Source: Bacteroidota bacterium
GTDB lineage: Bacteria > Bacteroidota > Bacteroidia > 2-12-FULL-35-15
NCBI GenBank assembly: GCA_023251835.1
Contig: JAHEXZ010000023.1
Coordinates: forward strand, 1 to 64,000
DNA: 64,000 nt
Reading direction: 5' to 3'
Positions within the stretch are counted from its first letter, which is position 1; every line of letters starts with the position of its first letter. Position numbers and translations under genes: made by a program. Below, one piece after another: positions 44,692 through 54,397 of this stretch. The notes below the pieces were generated by a model, which was given only the letters and a program-made list of their open reading frames with translations, was not told where the DNA came from and did not search any database.

Positions 44692-47199
44692 TTAGTTTTC
44701 AGCGTTCTTATTCAAAAACTGTTCCAAAGATAACATATCTTTAATTAAAACTTCACGTGCTTTTGATCCTTCAAATTTACCCAAAATGCCGGCAGCCTCT
44801 AATTGGTCAACAATACGGCCAGCACGATTATAACCTAATTTTAATTTTCGTTGGATTAGGGAAGTAGAACCTTGTTGGGTTGCAACTACAATTTCTGCCG
44901 CCTGGTTAAACAAACTGTCACGTTCGGACGGGTCTATGTCATCTTTTCCGTTTCCTTCAGCACTTTCATCTATATATTCCGGTAATAAATAAGCATCCGG
45001 GTAACCGCGTTGGCTGCCAATAAACTCACATATTTTTTCTACTTCGGGTGTATCTACAAAAGCACATTGCAACCGTATAAGATCGTTACCGGTTGAGAGT
45101 AGCATGTCTCCTCTTCCTATCAACTGTTCAGCTCCGCCTGAATCAAGTATCGTACGTGAATCAATTTTTGAAGTAACGCGGAATGCAATACGTGCCGGAA
45201 AATTGGCTTTTATAGTTCCGGTGATAATATTAACAGATGGCCGTTGTGTTGCAATCACTAAGTGAATACCGATGGCTCGTGCAAGCTGTGCTATACGGGC
45301 AATGGGTGATTCTACTTCTTTTCCTGCTGTCATTATTAAATCAGCAAATTCATCAATTACTAAAACAATGTAAGGCAAAAAACGGTGGCCGTGGTTTGGG
45401 TTCAACCTTCGGGCTATAAATTTGGTATTGTATTCTTTGATATTTCTAACCTGTGCATCTTTCAGCAGGTCATAGCGCTGATCCATTTCAATACACAGGG
45501 AATTAAGTGTATAAACTACTTTTTTTGTATCAGTGATGATTGCATCAGCGCTATCCGGCAACTTTGCCAGAAAATGCCGTTCAATTTTGTTAAACAGTGT
45601 TAATTCAACCTTTTTAGGGTCAACCAATACAAATTTGATTTGAGATGGGTGTTTTTTGTATAATAATGATACCAAAATGGTATTTAAACCAACTGATTTA
45701 CCCTGTCCGGTAGCTCCAGCCATGAGCAAATGGGGCATTTTGGCCAGGTCATAAATAAATGTTTCATTGCTAATGGTTTTACCTAAAGCAACAGGTAAAT
45801 CCATAGTTGTATTTTGGAACTTTTCAGAAATCAGGATTGTTCGCATAGGAACCATTTCTGCATTCTGATTAGGTACTTCAATGCCAATAGTGCCCTTACC
45901 TGGTATTGGAGCAATAATACGAATTCCAAGGGCTGAAAGGCTTAACGCAATATCATCTTCCAGATTTTTAATTTTTGAAATACGTACACCGGCAGCCGGT
46001 ATAATTTCATAAAGTGTAACTGTTGGGCCTACAGTAGCTTTTATTTTCTGAATTTCAATGCCATAATCGCCAAGGGTTTTTAGAATCCGGTCTTTATTAG
46101 CATTAAGCTCTTCTGTATTGATAACAATATCTTTAGTACCACCATAATTTTCCAGCAAATCAATAGGAGGAAACTGATAAGATGAAAGGTCAAGGGTAGG
46201 GTCATACTCACCAACTTGTGCAATCAATGCTTCGCCAATCTGTTCAGCACTTAGTTCTTCTTCTTTGTTTTCGATACTTACAACGGTAAATTGTACATCA
46301 TTCTCATCCGTTGTTAAAACAATTTCTTCATTAATGGGCTTGTCTGTTTCTTCAACGGTATCGTTAAGTTCGTTAATTACGGGGTCGGTAATAGAAAGAT
46401 TATCCTGGTTTACGGATTCATTTTCTATAAATTCTTCTTTGAATTTGTTAGATAAATTTTTCTTTTCCGACTCCGGTTCCGGTTCTGGTTCTGACTCTTT
46501 TGTATTGTCAACAGTTGTTTTCCTGCTTAAGTCAAATGATACATTAAATGCAGCAATTAAGAATACTGCGAACGAAAAGAGTAAAAGCATGCCGGTACCA
46601 ATAGAACCAACTAAACTGTTTAGCTTATTACTCATAATATAGCCATAAGCACCTCCGAGGAAAAGTAGTTTTTCCTCTGTGAAAATATATCCGAGTGTTA
46701 CCGAAATGAAAACAAGAAAGAAAAACGAGTAGATATATGCCCTTTTGAAATAGGCCGGCCCTATATTAAACGTGATTCTTAACCCTGTAATAAATCCCAA
46801 AAAGGCTATGAGATAAGAAGAAATACCAAACCATTTATATAGGAAAATATGAGATAACAGTGCTCCGAATTTACCAAGCCAGTTATCTACTTTGGTTTGC
46901 GGTGAAAATAAGTTTCCAATCACCTTGGCCTGGTCACTTTCCCAGGTAAAGCAATAGGAAGTAAAAGCAATAACAAGATAAACGGAGAATAACAAAAGCG
47001 TAAGCCCGAATATTTTTTGAAACCTCTCGTTTTTAATAAATGCGAAAAAGGAGATTATTTTTTCAAAAAATCCGGAACCCGGCAACTTTCCAGGGCTGCC
47101 TTGTTTCTCATTAGATGAGCCATTGGATTTTGATTTGTTTCCTTTCTCAGCTTTGTTTTCCCGTAATGTATTTTTTAAATTTTTTTTCGACTCGGTCAT
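44692..47199 (-). CDS. ftsK: FtsK/SpoIIIE DNA translocase
   Basis: The 835-residue product has a basic, Asn/Ser-rich N-terminus and four membrane spans between about 55 and 220. An acidic linker of about 140 residues follows (SEPEPEPESEKK ... DDVQFTVVSIENKEEE). Then comes the RecA-like motor with Walker A GATGQGKSVGLN, Walker B VLVIDEFADLI and the FPARIAFRVTSKIDSRTILDSGGAEQLIGRGDML segment. The end is a winged-helix gamma domain (LIQRKLKLGYNRAGRIVDQLEAAGI) that reads KOPS DNA. It pumps chromosomal DNA through the closing septum and prepares dimer resolution. The linker is shorter than in E. coli. Confidence 0.96.
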   Translation of the reverse strand: MTESKKNLKNTLRENKAEKGNKSKSNGSSNEKQGSPGKLPGSGFFEKIISFFAFIKNERFQKIFGLTLLLFSVYLVIAFTSYCFTWESDQAKVIGNLFSPQTKVDNWLGKFGALLSHIFLYKWFGISSYLIAFLGFITGLRITFNIGPAYFKRAYIYSFFFLVFISVTLGYIFTEEKLLFLGGAYGYIMSNKLNSLVGSIGTGMLLLFSFAVFLIAAFNVSFDLSRKTTVDNTKESEPEPEPESEKKNLSNKFKEEFIENESVNQDNLSITDPVINELNDTVEETDKPINEEIVLTTDENDVQFTVVSIENKEEELSAEQIGEALIAQVGEYDPTLDLSSYQFPPIDLLENYGGTKDIVINTEELNANKDRILKTLGDYGIEIQKIKATVGPTVTLYEIIPAAGVRISKIKNLEDDIALSLSALGIRIIAPIPGKGTIGIEVPNQNAEMVPMRTILISEKFQNTTMDLPVALGKTISNETFIYDLAKMPHLLMAGATGQGKSVGLNTILVSLLYKKHPSQIKFVLVDPKKVELTLFNKIERHFLAKLPDSADAIITDTKKVVYTLNSLCIEMDQRYDLLKDAQVRNIKEYNTKFIARRLNPNHGHRFLPYIVLVIDEFADLIMTAGKEVESPIARIAQLARAIGIHLVIATQRPSVNIITGTIKANFPARIAFRVTSKIDSRTILDSGGAEQLIGRGDMLLSTGNDLIRLQCAFVDTPEVEKICEFIGSQRGYPDAYLLPEYIDESAEGNGKDDIDPSERDSLFNQAAEIVVATQQGSTSLIQRKLKLGYNRAGRIVDQLEAAGILGKFEGSKAREVLIKDMLSLEQFLNKNAEN

Positions 47200-47487
47200 T
47201 CTTCGCTCCTTTATTTTGAAAAATCAAAAGCACAACTACTCTAAATAAGTGAATCTTGGCAGATTGGCAACCAAAACTGCCTACCTGCCCGCCATCATTC
47301 ACAAGTCTATGCAATAGCAGGGGATTCAATATAACTGCTATTCAGGTGCCTTTGTTGTTTCAATAAGTAAAAATAAGTAATTGGAAAGGCCAAAAACAGA
47401 AAAATGAAAAAATCTTATAAACGAAGTGTTGTGAATAAAGATGCTTAAAAGGCGAATATCCAGTTTATAGAAATATTCCTAAATTAG
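47200..47487. other. Divergent intergenic region upstream of ftsK and the toxin-antitoxin pair
   Basis: The gap between the ftsK start and the antitoxin gene holds a copy of the GAATCTTGGCAGATTGGC repeat (47250-47280), followed by CTACCTGCCCGCC, and the antitoxin promoter at its right end. No coding frame of note and no clear ftsK promoter box were found. Confidence 0.5.
47250..47280. repeat. GAATCTTGGCAGATTGGC repeat copy
   Basis: This is a diverged member of the CTGAATCTTA family. Like the copy at 43873 it is followed by CTGCCTACCTGCC-type sequence, so the two share more than the core palindrome. Confidence 0.55.
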
Positions 47488-47518
47488 TTGGGCATCAGGC
47501 AAAATATACGTACATTTG
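47488..47518 (+). promoter_or_regulatory. Promoter of the toxin-antitoxin pair
   Basis: TTG at 47488-47490 and TACATTTG at 47511-47518 are 20 bp apart, matching the Bacteroidota promoter pattern. The antitoxin ATG lies 18 bp after the -7 box. Confidence 0.7.
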
Positions 47519-47536
47519 TATAAAACACACGTGCGA

Positions 47537-47779
47537 ATGATAACTAAACTAACTCTGACAGTCGAAAAATCGATTATTGAAAGGGCAAAATTGTATGCTA
47601 AAAGTACAGGCCGAAGTTTATCGGAACTGATAGAGAATTATCTTGAAATCATCACAAAAGATAGTGGCCAGCAGGAAATATCTCCAAAGCTTAAGAAAAT
47701 TGCTGGAGCTGTGCATCTTCCAAAGGATTTCGATGAAGAGAAGGAACTACGTACCTATTTTGAAAAAAAACACTTATGA
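47537..47779 (+). CDS. Antitoxin of VapB/DUF6364 ribbon-helix-helix type
   Basis: I use ATG 47537 (MITKLTLTVEKSIIERAKLYAKSTGRSLSELIENYLEII); the frame also opens at a TTG inside the promoter box. The 80-residue product fits DUF6364, whose short strand followed by two helices resembles ribbon-helix-helix DNA-binding antitoxins. The C-terminal half (SPKLKKIAGAVHLPKDFDEEKELRTYFEKK) would bind and block the toxin. It overlaps the PIN gene by 4 bp (ATGA), the usual antitoxin-first order. It probably represses its own promoter. Confidence 0.87.
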   Translation: MITKLTLTVEKSIIERAKLYAKSTGRSLSELIENYLEIITKDSGQQEISPKLKKIAGAVHLPKDFDEEKELRTYFEKKHL

Positions 47780-48189
47780 AGAAGGTGTTTGTTGATACCA
47801 ATATAATCATTGACCTTATTGCTGATAGAAGACCTTTTAGCAAATTTGCAATTGAAATTTTTAAAATGGCCGAAGAAAAGAAACTGCGGCTATATACTTC
47901 TTCCCATTCCATTGCTACTACTCATTATTTATTGAAAAAATATATCAATGAGAAAGAGCTCCGTGAAGTTATTTATAGTTTGTTGGATTACATGCAACTA
48001 ATTGCTGTAGATATAGATGTGATTAAGAAAGGACTTAAATCAAAACATAAGGATTTTGAAGATGCCATCCAGATAAATTGCGCTTATGCTGTTGAAAATT
48101 TAGATTGCATCGTTACCCGTAATATTAAAGACTTCAAAGGAGCAGAAGTACAGATACTTGCTCCCGATGAACTTATTAAAAAAAATTAA
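47776..48189 (+). CDS. VapC-like PIN-domain ribonuclease toxin
   Basis: The 137-residue product is a PIN domain. It starts KKVFVDTNIIIDLI with the first acidic residue (Asp7), and later has DFEDAIQINCAYA and CIVTRNIKDFKGA with the remaining acidic cluster. PIN toxins of the VapC type cleave RNA, often tRNA, when freed of their antitoxin. The 4-bp overlap with the DUF6364 gene supports a type II pair. All motifs expected of an active nuclease seem to be present. The RNA target is unknown. Confidence 0.88.
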   Translation: MKKVFVDTNIIIDLIADRRPFSKFAIEIFKMAEEKKLRLYTSSHSIATTHYLLKKYINEKELREVIYSLLDYMQLIAVDIDVIKKGLKSKHKDFEDAIQINCAYAVENLDCIVTRNIKDFKGAEVQILAPDELIKKN

Positions 48190-48236
48190 ATTTTGTTAAC
48201 ATCCATTTTATCCAATTATAATTAGTTTCGTGATAA

Positions 48237-50294
<2,058 letters not shown>

Positions 50295-50303
50295 AATTAG
50301 TAT

Positions 50304-50390
50304 CCCCCTTTTTAAAAGGGGGAGCAAGGGGATTAAATTTCCCCTTTTTTAGTAGGGGAAAAAGAGTAGTTCCCCCTTTATTAAAGGGGG
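50304..50390. repeat. Array of three C/G-run hairpins
   Basis: Three adjacent palindromes, each of a C-run, T/A-rich centre and G-run, lie at about 50304-50322, 50341-50358 and 50372-50390. Each is followed by A-rich GGGGATTAAA-like spacer. The last spacer (AAGGGGGATTAAAA) runs directly into the ATG of the next gene at 50409, so the element supplies the sequence where a ribosome site would be. Confidence 0.8.
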
Positions 50391-50408
50391 ATAAAGGGGG
50401 ATTAAAAA

Positions 50409-50978
50409 ATGAGCATTCTAAAAAAAATAAAACAAATAATTGCCAATGGGTACCTTAAGTTGGAATTAAAAGACCATCCAAGGGAACGGAAACCCAATAA
50501 ATTTAATTTTAACCAGATTAAAACCGTGGGAATTATATTTGATGCAACCAACCCCGAAGATTTTGAGCTGGTAAAGAGATATGTTGCATACCTTCGCGAA
50601 CATCGTAAAAAAGTAAAAGTAATAGGTTTTTATCCTGCAAAGCGTATTCCGGAGATGACTTATTCAAAACTGGAATATGACTTTTTCTCCTCAAAAGAAA
50701 TAAATTGGTTTGGCAAACCTTCTTCTATTGTTGTTCAGAATTTTATAAATGAGGAATATGATTTATTAATAGATTTAAATATCAATGATCATTTTCCTCT
50801 GAAATATATATCCGCCTTATCCAGAGCTGCTTTCAAAGCTGGCAAATACAATGAAAAGGATATTGAAATTTATGATATGATGATTGACTCTGATAATACA
50901 AAAACACTAAAATATTTTTTACGACAAGTTGACATCTACCTCACTATGCTAAATAAGGTGGAACCAAGTTTGAATTAA
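50409..50978 (+). CDS. DUF6913-type protein, unknown function
   Basis: The 189-residue soluble protein starts MSILKKIKQIIANGYLKLELK. It has TVGIIFDATNPEDFELVKRYVAYLRE, VKVIGFYPAKRIP, INWFGKPSSIVVQNFINEEYDLLIDLN and a conserved FPLKYISALSRAAFKAGKY. I believe this is the Bacteroidota DUF6913 family; no function is known. The alpha/beta pattern suggests a Rossmann-like fold. It precedes the GlmU-like gene by 17 bp on the same strand and the two are probably one transcript. There is no signal peptide, so it should be cytoplasmic. Confidence 0.75.
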   Translation: MSILKKIKQIIANGYLKLELKDHPRERKPNKFNFNQIKTVGIIFDATNPEDFELVKRYVAYLREHRKKVKVIGFYPAKRIPEMTYSKLEYDFFSSKEINWFGKPSSIVVQNFINEEYDLLIDLNINDHFPLKYISALSRAAFKAGKYNEKDIEIYDMMIDSDNTKTLKYFLRQVDIYLTMLNKVEPSLN

Positions 50979-50995
50979 AAACCCTTCTTTTTACT

Positions 50996-52189
50996 ATGAA
51001 TTTTATACTCTTTGACGATGGCTCTCGTAACAACCTTTTACCATTAACCTATACACGTCCTGTGGCTGATATTCGTGTGGGAATTTTTACCATTCGTGAA
51101 AAATGGGAAAAAATGCTTCACACCAAAACATCATCGCAAACACAGGATTATCTGAAGACAAAATATCCTTGTGAGTTTGCTATTGATATGGATAATATCT
51201 GGATTAATGGTTCAATACTCCCCAATCAAAAGCTAATAGAAGAAGTTAAAAGTCTCCATCCTGGCCAGATGCTGGTATCTTCTGCTGTTATTCTTGCTGT
51301 TAATAGCGGCAATAAGAATAATTTTGATGCTTTGTCAATAGACAATTTCGCCAAATTCGAATCGCATGCAAGAGCCCTGAGAATAGAGCATTTATGGGAT
51401 ATTTTTTCAAAAAATGGTGAAGCAATAATAAATGATTTTGAGTTGATTACTGCTGGCCGCAAATCATTGGCTTTGAGCTCTAACAACCAGGTAATTGGCT
51501 TGGAAAATATTTTTGTTGAGGAAGGGGCAAAAGTAGAATGTGCTATTTTAAATGCAAGTGCTGGTCCTATTTATATTGGAAAAGATGCTGAAATTATGGA
51601 AGGCTCTATTGTTCGAGGGCCATTTGCATTATGTGAACATTCAACATTAAAACTTGGTGCTAAAATATACGGGCCAACTACCATCGGGCCGCATAGTAAA
51701 GTAGGAGGAGAGGTAAATAATTCAGTAATATTTGGATATTCTAATAAAGCTCATGATGGATTTTTAGGCAATTCTGTGCTGGGAGAGTGGTGTAATATTG
51801 GAGCAGATAGCAATAACTCCAACTTAAAAAACAATTATGCCGAGGTGAAGTTATGGAATTATACGAAAGAAAGTTATGTAGGCACGGGATTAACATTCTG
51901 TGGACTTATTATGGGCGACCATAGTAAGTGTGGAATTAATACCATGTTTAATACAGGAACAGTTGTAGGTGTAAATGCAAATATTTTTGGAGCCGGCTTT
52001 CCTCAAAATCATATACCTTCATTTTCCTGGGGTGGAGCATCCGGTTTTACTACATACAAACTGGAACAGGCTATTGAGGTTGCAAAACGTGTTTTTGAAC
52101 GTAGAAATCAGGAATTTAATCAAATCGAACTCGAAATTCTAACACATATTTTTGTGACAACAGAAAAATATAGAAATGTCTTGTCCTAA
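50996..52189 (+). CDS. GlmU-like putative sugar-nucleotidyltransferase/acyltransferase
   Basis: The 397-residue product fits the Bacteroidota GlmU-related family (TIGR03991). The N-terminal part begins FILFDDGSRNNLLPLTYTRPVADIRVGIFTIREKWE, lacking the classic nucleotide-binding GxGTRM loop. The C-terminal half is a left-handed beta-helix of hexapeptide repeats (GPIYIGKDAEIMEGSIVRGPFALCEHSTLKLGAKIYGPTTIG region). It ends in a helical tail after FSWGGASGF. It has been proposed to take part in amino-sugar metabolism, but the altered N-terminus leaves the first activity in doubt. It is paired with DUF6913. Confidence 0.85.
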   Translation: MNFILFDDGSRNNLLPLTYTRPVADIRVGIFTIREKWEKMLHTKTSSQTQDYLKTKYPCEFAIDMDNIWINGSILPNQKLIEEVKSLHPGQMLVSSAVILAVNSGNKNNFDALSIDNFAKFESHARALRIEHLWDIFSKNGEAIINDFELITAGRKSLALSSNNQVIGLENIFVEEGAKVECAILNASAGPIYIGKDAEIMEGSIVRGPFALCEHSTLKLGAKIYGPTTIGPHSKVGGEVNNSVIFGYSNKAHDGFLGNSVLGEWCNIGADSNNSNLKNNYAEVKLWNYTKESYVGTGLTFCGLIMGDHSKCGINTMFNTGTVVGVNANIFGAGFPQNHIPSFSWGGASGFTTYKLEQAIEVAKRVFERRNQEFNQIELEILTHIFVTTEKYRNVLS

Positions 52190-52323
52190 AATATGGTTAC
52201 AAATAGACTTTCATCTTATTTTCTAATCAATTTTAATAAAAAAATACTACCTTGTTAACCCGTATAAAATTTTTTAAAATTTAACACAACTATCTAAACC
52301 TTAATCCTTAATTTATTCCAAAA

Positions 52324-54375
52324 ATGAAAAAATATTGGCAATCACTGATTTTTCTTCTGCTTTTATCTATGCAAATGCAAGGACAAATCACATTTCAGAA
52401 AACTATCGGAGAGGCAGGTTCAGATAATCTTAGATCGGTTTCTAAAACTACTGATGGAGGTTATATTTTAACAGGGTATTCCATTATAGGACCCGATTCA
52501 AGGGTTTATCTTTTAAAGGTTGATAAGCACGGAACCCTTCAATGGGCTAAGTCTTATGACGGGGGTTTAGACTACGAAGTTGGAAACCGTGTTATTCAGA
52601 CAAATGACGGAGGGTATATAGTAGTTGGTTATACCGGCAGTTTAGGGGCTGGCGATCGCGATGTTTTTGTTTTGAAAACAGATTCATCCGGAACAAAGCA
52701 ATGGGCAAAAACCATAGGAGGTTCCGGAACGGATGAAGGTTGGTCAGTTGAACAGAATACCGATAACACTTATGTTATTGGAGGATTTACTCAAAGTTTC
52801 CCCGGGCCGGATGCTGAATTTTATCTGATCAAACTAAGTTCTACAGGAACTCTTATTTTCGATAAAACTTATGGTGGAAGTGGCTATGAAAGAGCTTATT
52901 CCGTTCATAAAACTGCTGATAACGGATATGCGCTGTTTGGTGATGCTACCGGTTTTGGTGCAGGTAGTTATGATTATTATTTGGTAAAAACAGATGGACA
53001 AGGAACCCTGGTCTGGTCGAAAACCTATGGTGGCGGCAACGGTGATTTTGCGGCATCTGCCCAGTTAACTAGTGATAATGGATTTATTTTGACCGGGTTT
53101 GCTGATAACTATGGACCTGGAGCAAGAGATATGGCTGTTGTTAAAACAGATAGTGCCGGTACACCCACATGGGCAAAAGTTTATGGAAAGTCGGGTTCTG
53201 AATCGGCATATTCTGCTATACAAACAATTGATAGTGGCTATGCCATTGCCGGATATTCTTCGAGTTTCAATTTTGGCGGAGGGAGCAGTGAAACCACATT
53301 AATAAAAACAGATGCAGGTGGTAATATAGTGTGGTCAGAGATATTCGGAGATTGTGGGGCTGAGTATACATCTATACAACAATCTGCTGATGAAGGATAT
53401 ATACTTACCGGCACCGCTTTTGCTGATTTCCGTATCATTAAAACAGATGCTACGGGACAAAGCGGATGCAATGAAGCTGACTCGACATTCACAGCCATGA
53501 CATGGTCAATAACAACAAATAGTCCTGTTTCAGCATCTGCCGATCCCGCAGCGACAGTGAATACTGTTACTACGTCTGTAACAGAGTATAGTCAGTCTCC
53601 TTCTGCTACCACTGAATGTTATTCCAGTGTATGTAATTTTGCAGTCAATCCAATGGTTGTTAGTCCGGTTTGTTCAGGTTCCTGCATAGGTTATGCTTCC
53701 ACCGATGTAACAGGAGGAACACCTCCTTATTCTTATTCATGGAATAGTATACCCATACAAACCACTGCAGCAGCAACTGGTTTATGTACAGGAACTTATA
53801 TAGTAACTGTTAACGATGACGAAGGTTGTATCGAAACAGATTCGGTAAGTGTGGTGATAAATCCACCCCCTTCTGTTTCGCTTACCCTCAGTCCTGCAAC
53901 TGTTTGTACCAGCTCTGGTGCTTATGCACTTACGGGTGGTTCTCCTGCTGGTGGAACATATTCAGGGACAGCCGTGAATGGAGGAATATTCGATCCAGGT
54001 GCTGCAGGGGCAGGAACCTATACTATTACTTATGCTTATACTAATGGAAACAATTGTACTGATTCAGCACAACAAACGATTGTGGTTGACCTTTGTACCG
54101 GAGTTCATCAACCTTTCGGCAATGAATCTATAATAATATCCCCTAATCCTTCAAATGATAATTTTTCCATTTCAATGAGTGCTGAAGGATTGAAAGATAT
54201 ACAGCTTATTGTAATGGATGTTCAGGGAAGAACAGTTTATCAATTAAGCGAGAAAATAAGTAATAATACATTTGTCAAAAACATTCGGTTAGAAACATTG
54301 CCTAAGGGCATATATACCATACAGATAATTTCTAATCTGGGAGTGGTTGGGAAGAAGTTAACATTATTAAAATAA
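52324..54375 (+). CDS. Secreted repeat-propeller protein with SprB-like repeat and T9SS sorting domain
   Basis: The 683-residue product begins with a signal peptide (MKKYWQSLIFLLLLSMQMQG). Residues about 20-385 consist of some seven repeats of about 52 residues, with TxDGGYIxxGYT and VLKTDSSGTxxWAKTxGG as the core, which should fold as a beta-propeller. A SprB-type segment follows (TGGTPPYSYSWN ... GLCTGTYIVTVNDDEGC). An immunoglobulin-like stretch comes next, and then a T9SS type A sorting domain (IISPNPSNDNFSI ... PKGIYTIQI ... KKLTLLK). It is expected at the cell surface or outside the cell. No enzymatic residues are apparent; adhesion or binding is a guess. Confidence 0.88.
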   Translation: MKKYWQSLIFLLLLSMQMQGQITFQKTIGEAGSDNLRSVSKTTDGGYILTGYSIIGPDSRVYLLKVDKHGTLQWAKSYDGGLDYEVGNRVIQTNDGGYIVVGYTGSLGAGDRDVFVLKTDSSGTKQWAKTIGGSGTDEGWSVEQNTDNTYVIGGFTQSFPGPDAEFYLIKLSSTGTLIFDKTYGGSGYERAYSVHKTADNGYALFGDATGFGAGSYDYYLVKTDGQGTLVWSKTYGGGNGDFAASAQLTSDNGFILTGFADNYGPGARDMAVVKTDSAGTPTWAKVYGKSGSESAYSAIQTIDSGYAIAGYSSSFNFGGGSSETTLIKTDAGGNIVWSEIFGDCGAEYTSIQQSADEGYILTGTAFADFRIIKTDATGQSGCNEADSTFTAMTWSITTNSPVSASADPAATVNTVTTSVTEYSQSPSATTECYSSVCNFAVNPMVVSPVCSGSCIGYASTDVTGGTPPYSYSWNSIPIQTTAAATGLCTGTYIVTVNDDEGCIETDSVSVVINPPPSVSLTLSPATVCTSSGAYALTGGSPAGGTYSGTAVNGGIFDPGAAGAGTYTITYAYTNGNNCTDSAQQTIVVDLCTGVHQPFGNESIIISPNPSNDNFSISMSAEGLKDIQLIVMDVQGRTVYQLSEKISNNTFVKNIRLETLPKGIYTIQIISNLGVVGKKLTLLK

Positions 54376-54397
54376 ACCTGCAGCAGTTGTTATTGGG

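Noticed and set aside
46265-46642. 125-codon plus-strand frame within ftsK
   Set aside because: It is the complement of the acidic linker of FtsK and is Ser/Val-rich low complexity only.
50304-50390. Possible short CRISPR-like array
   Set aside because: The three units are palindromic hairpins with short A-rich spacers that resemble each other. There are no unique spacers of 30-40 bp and no cas genes.
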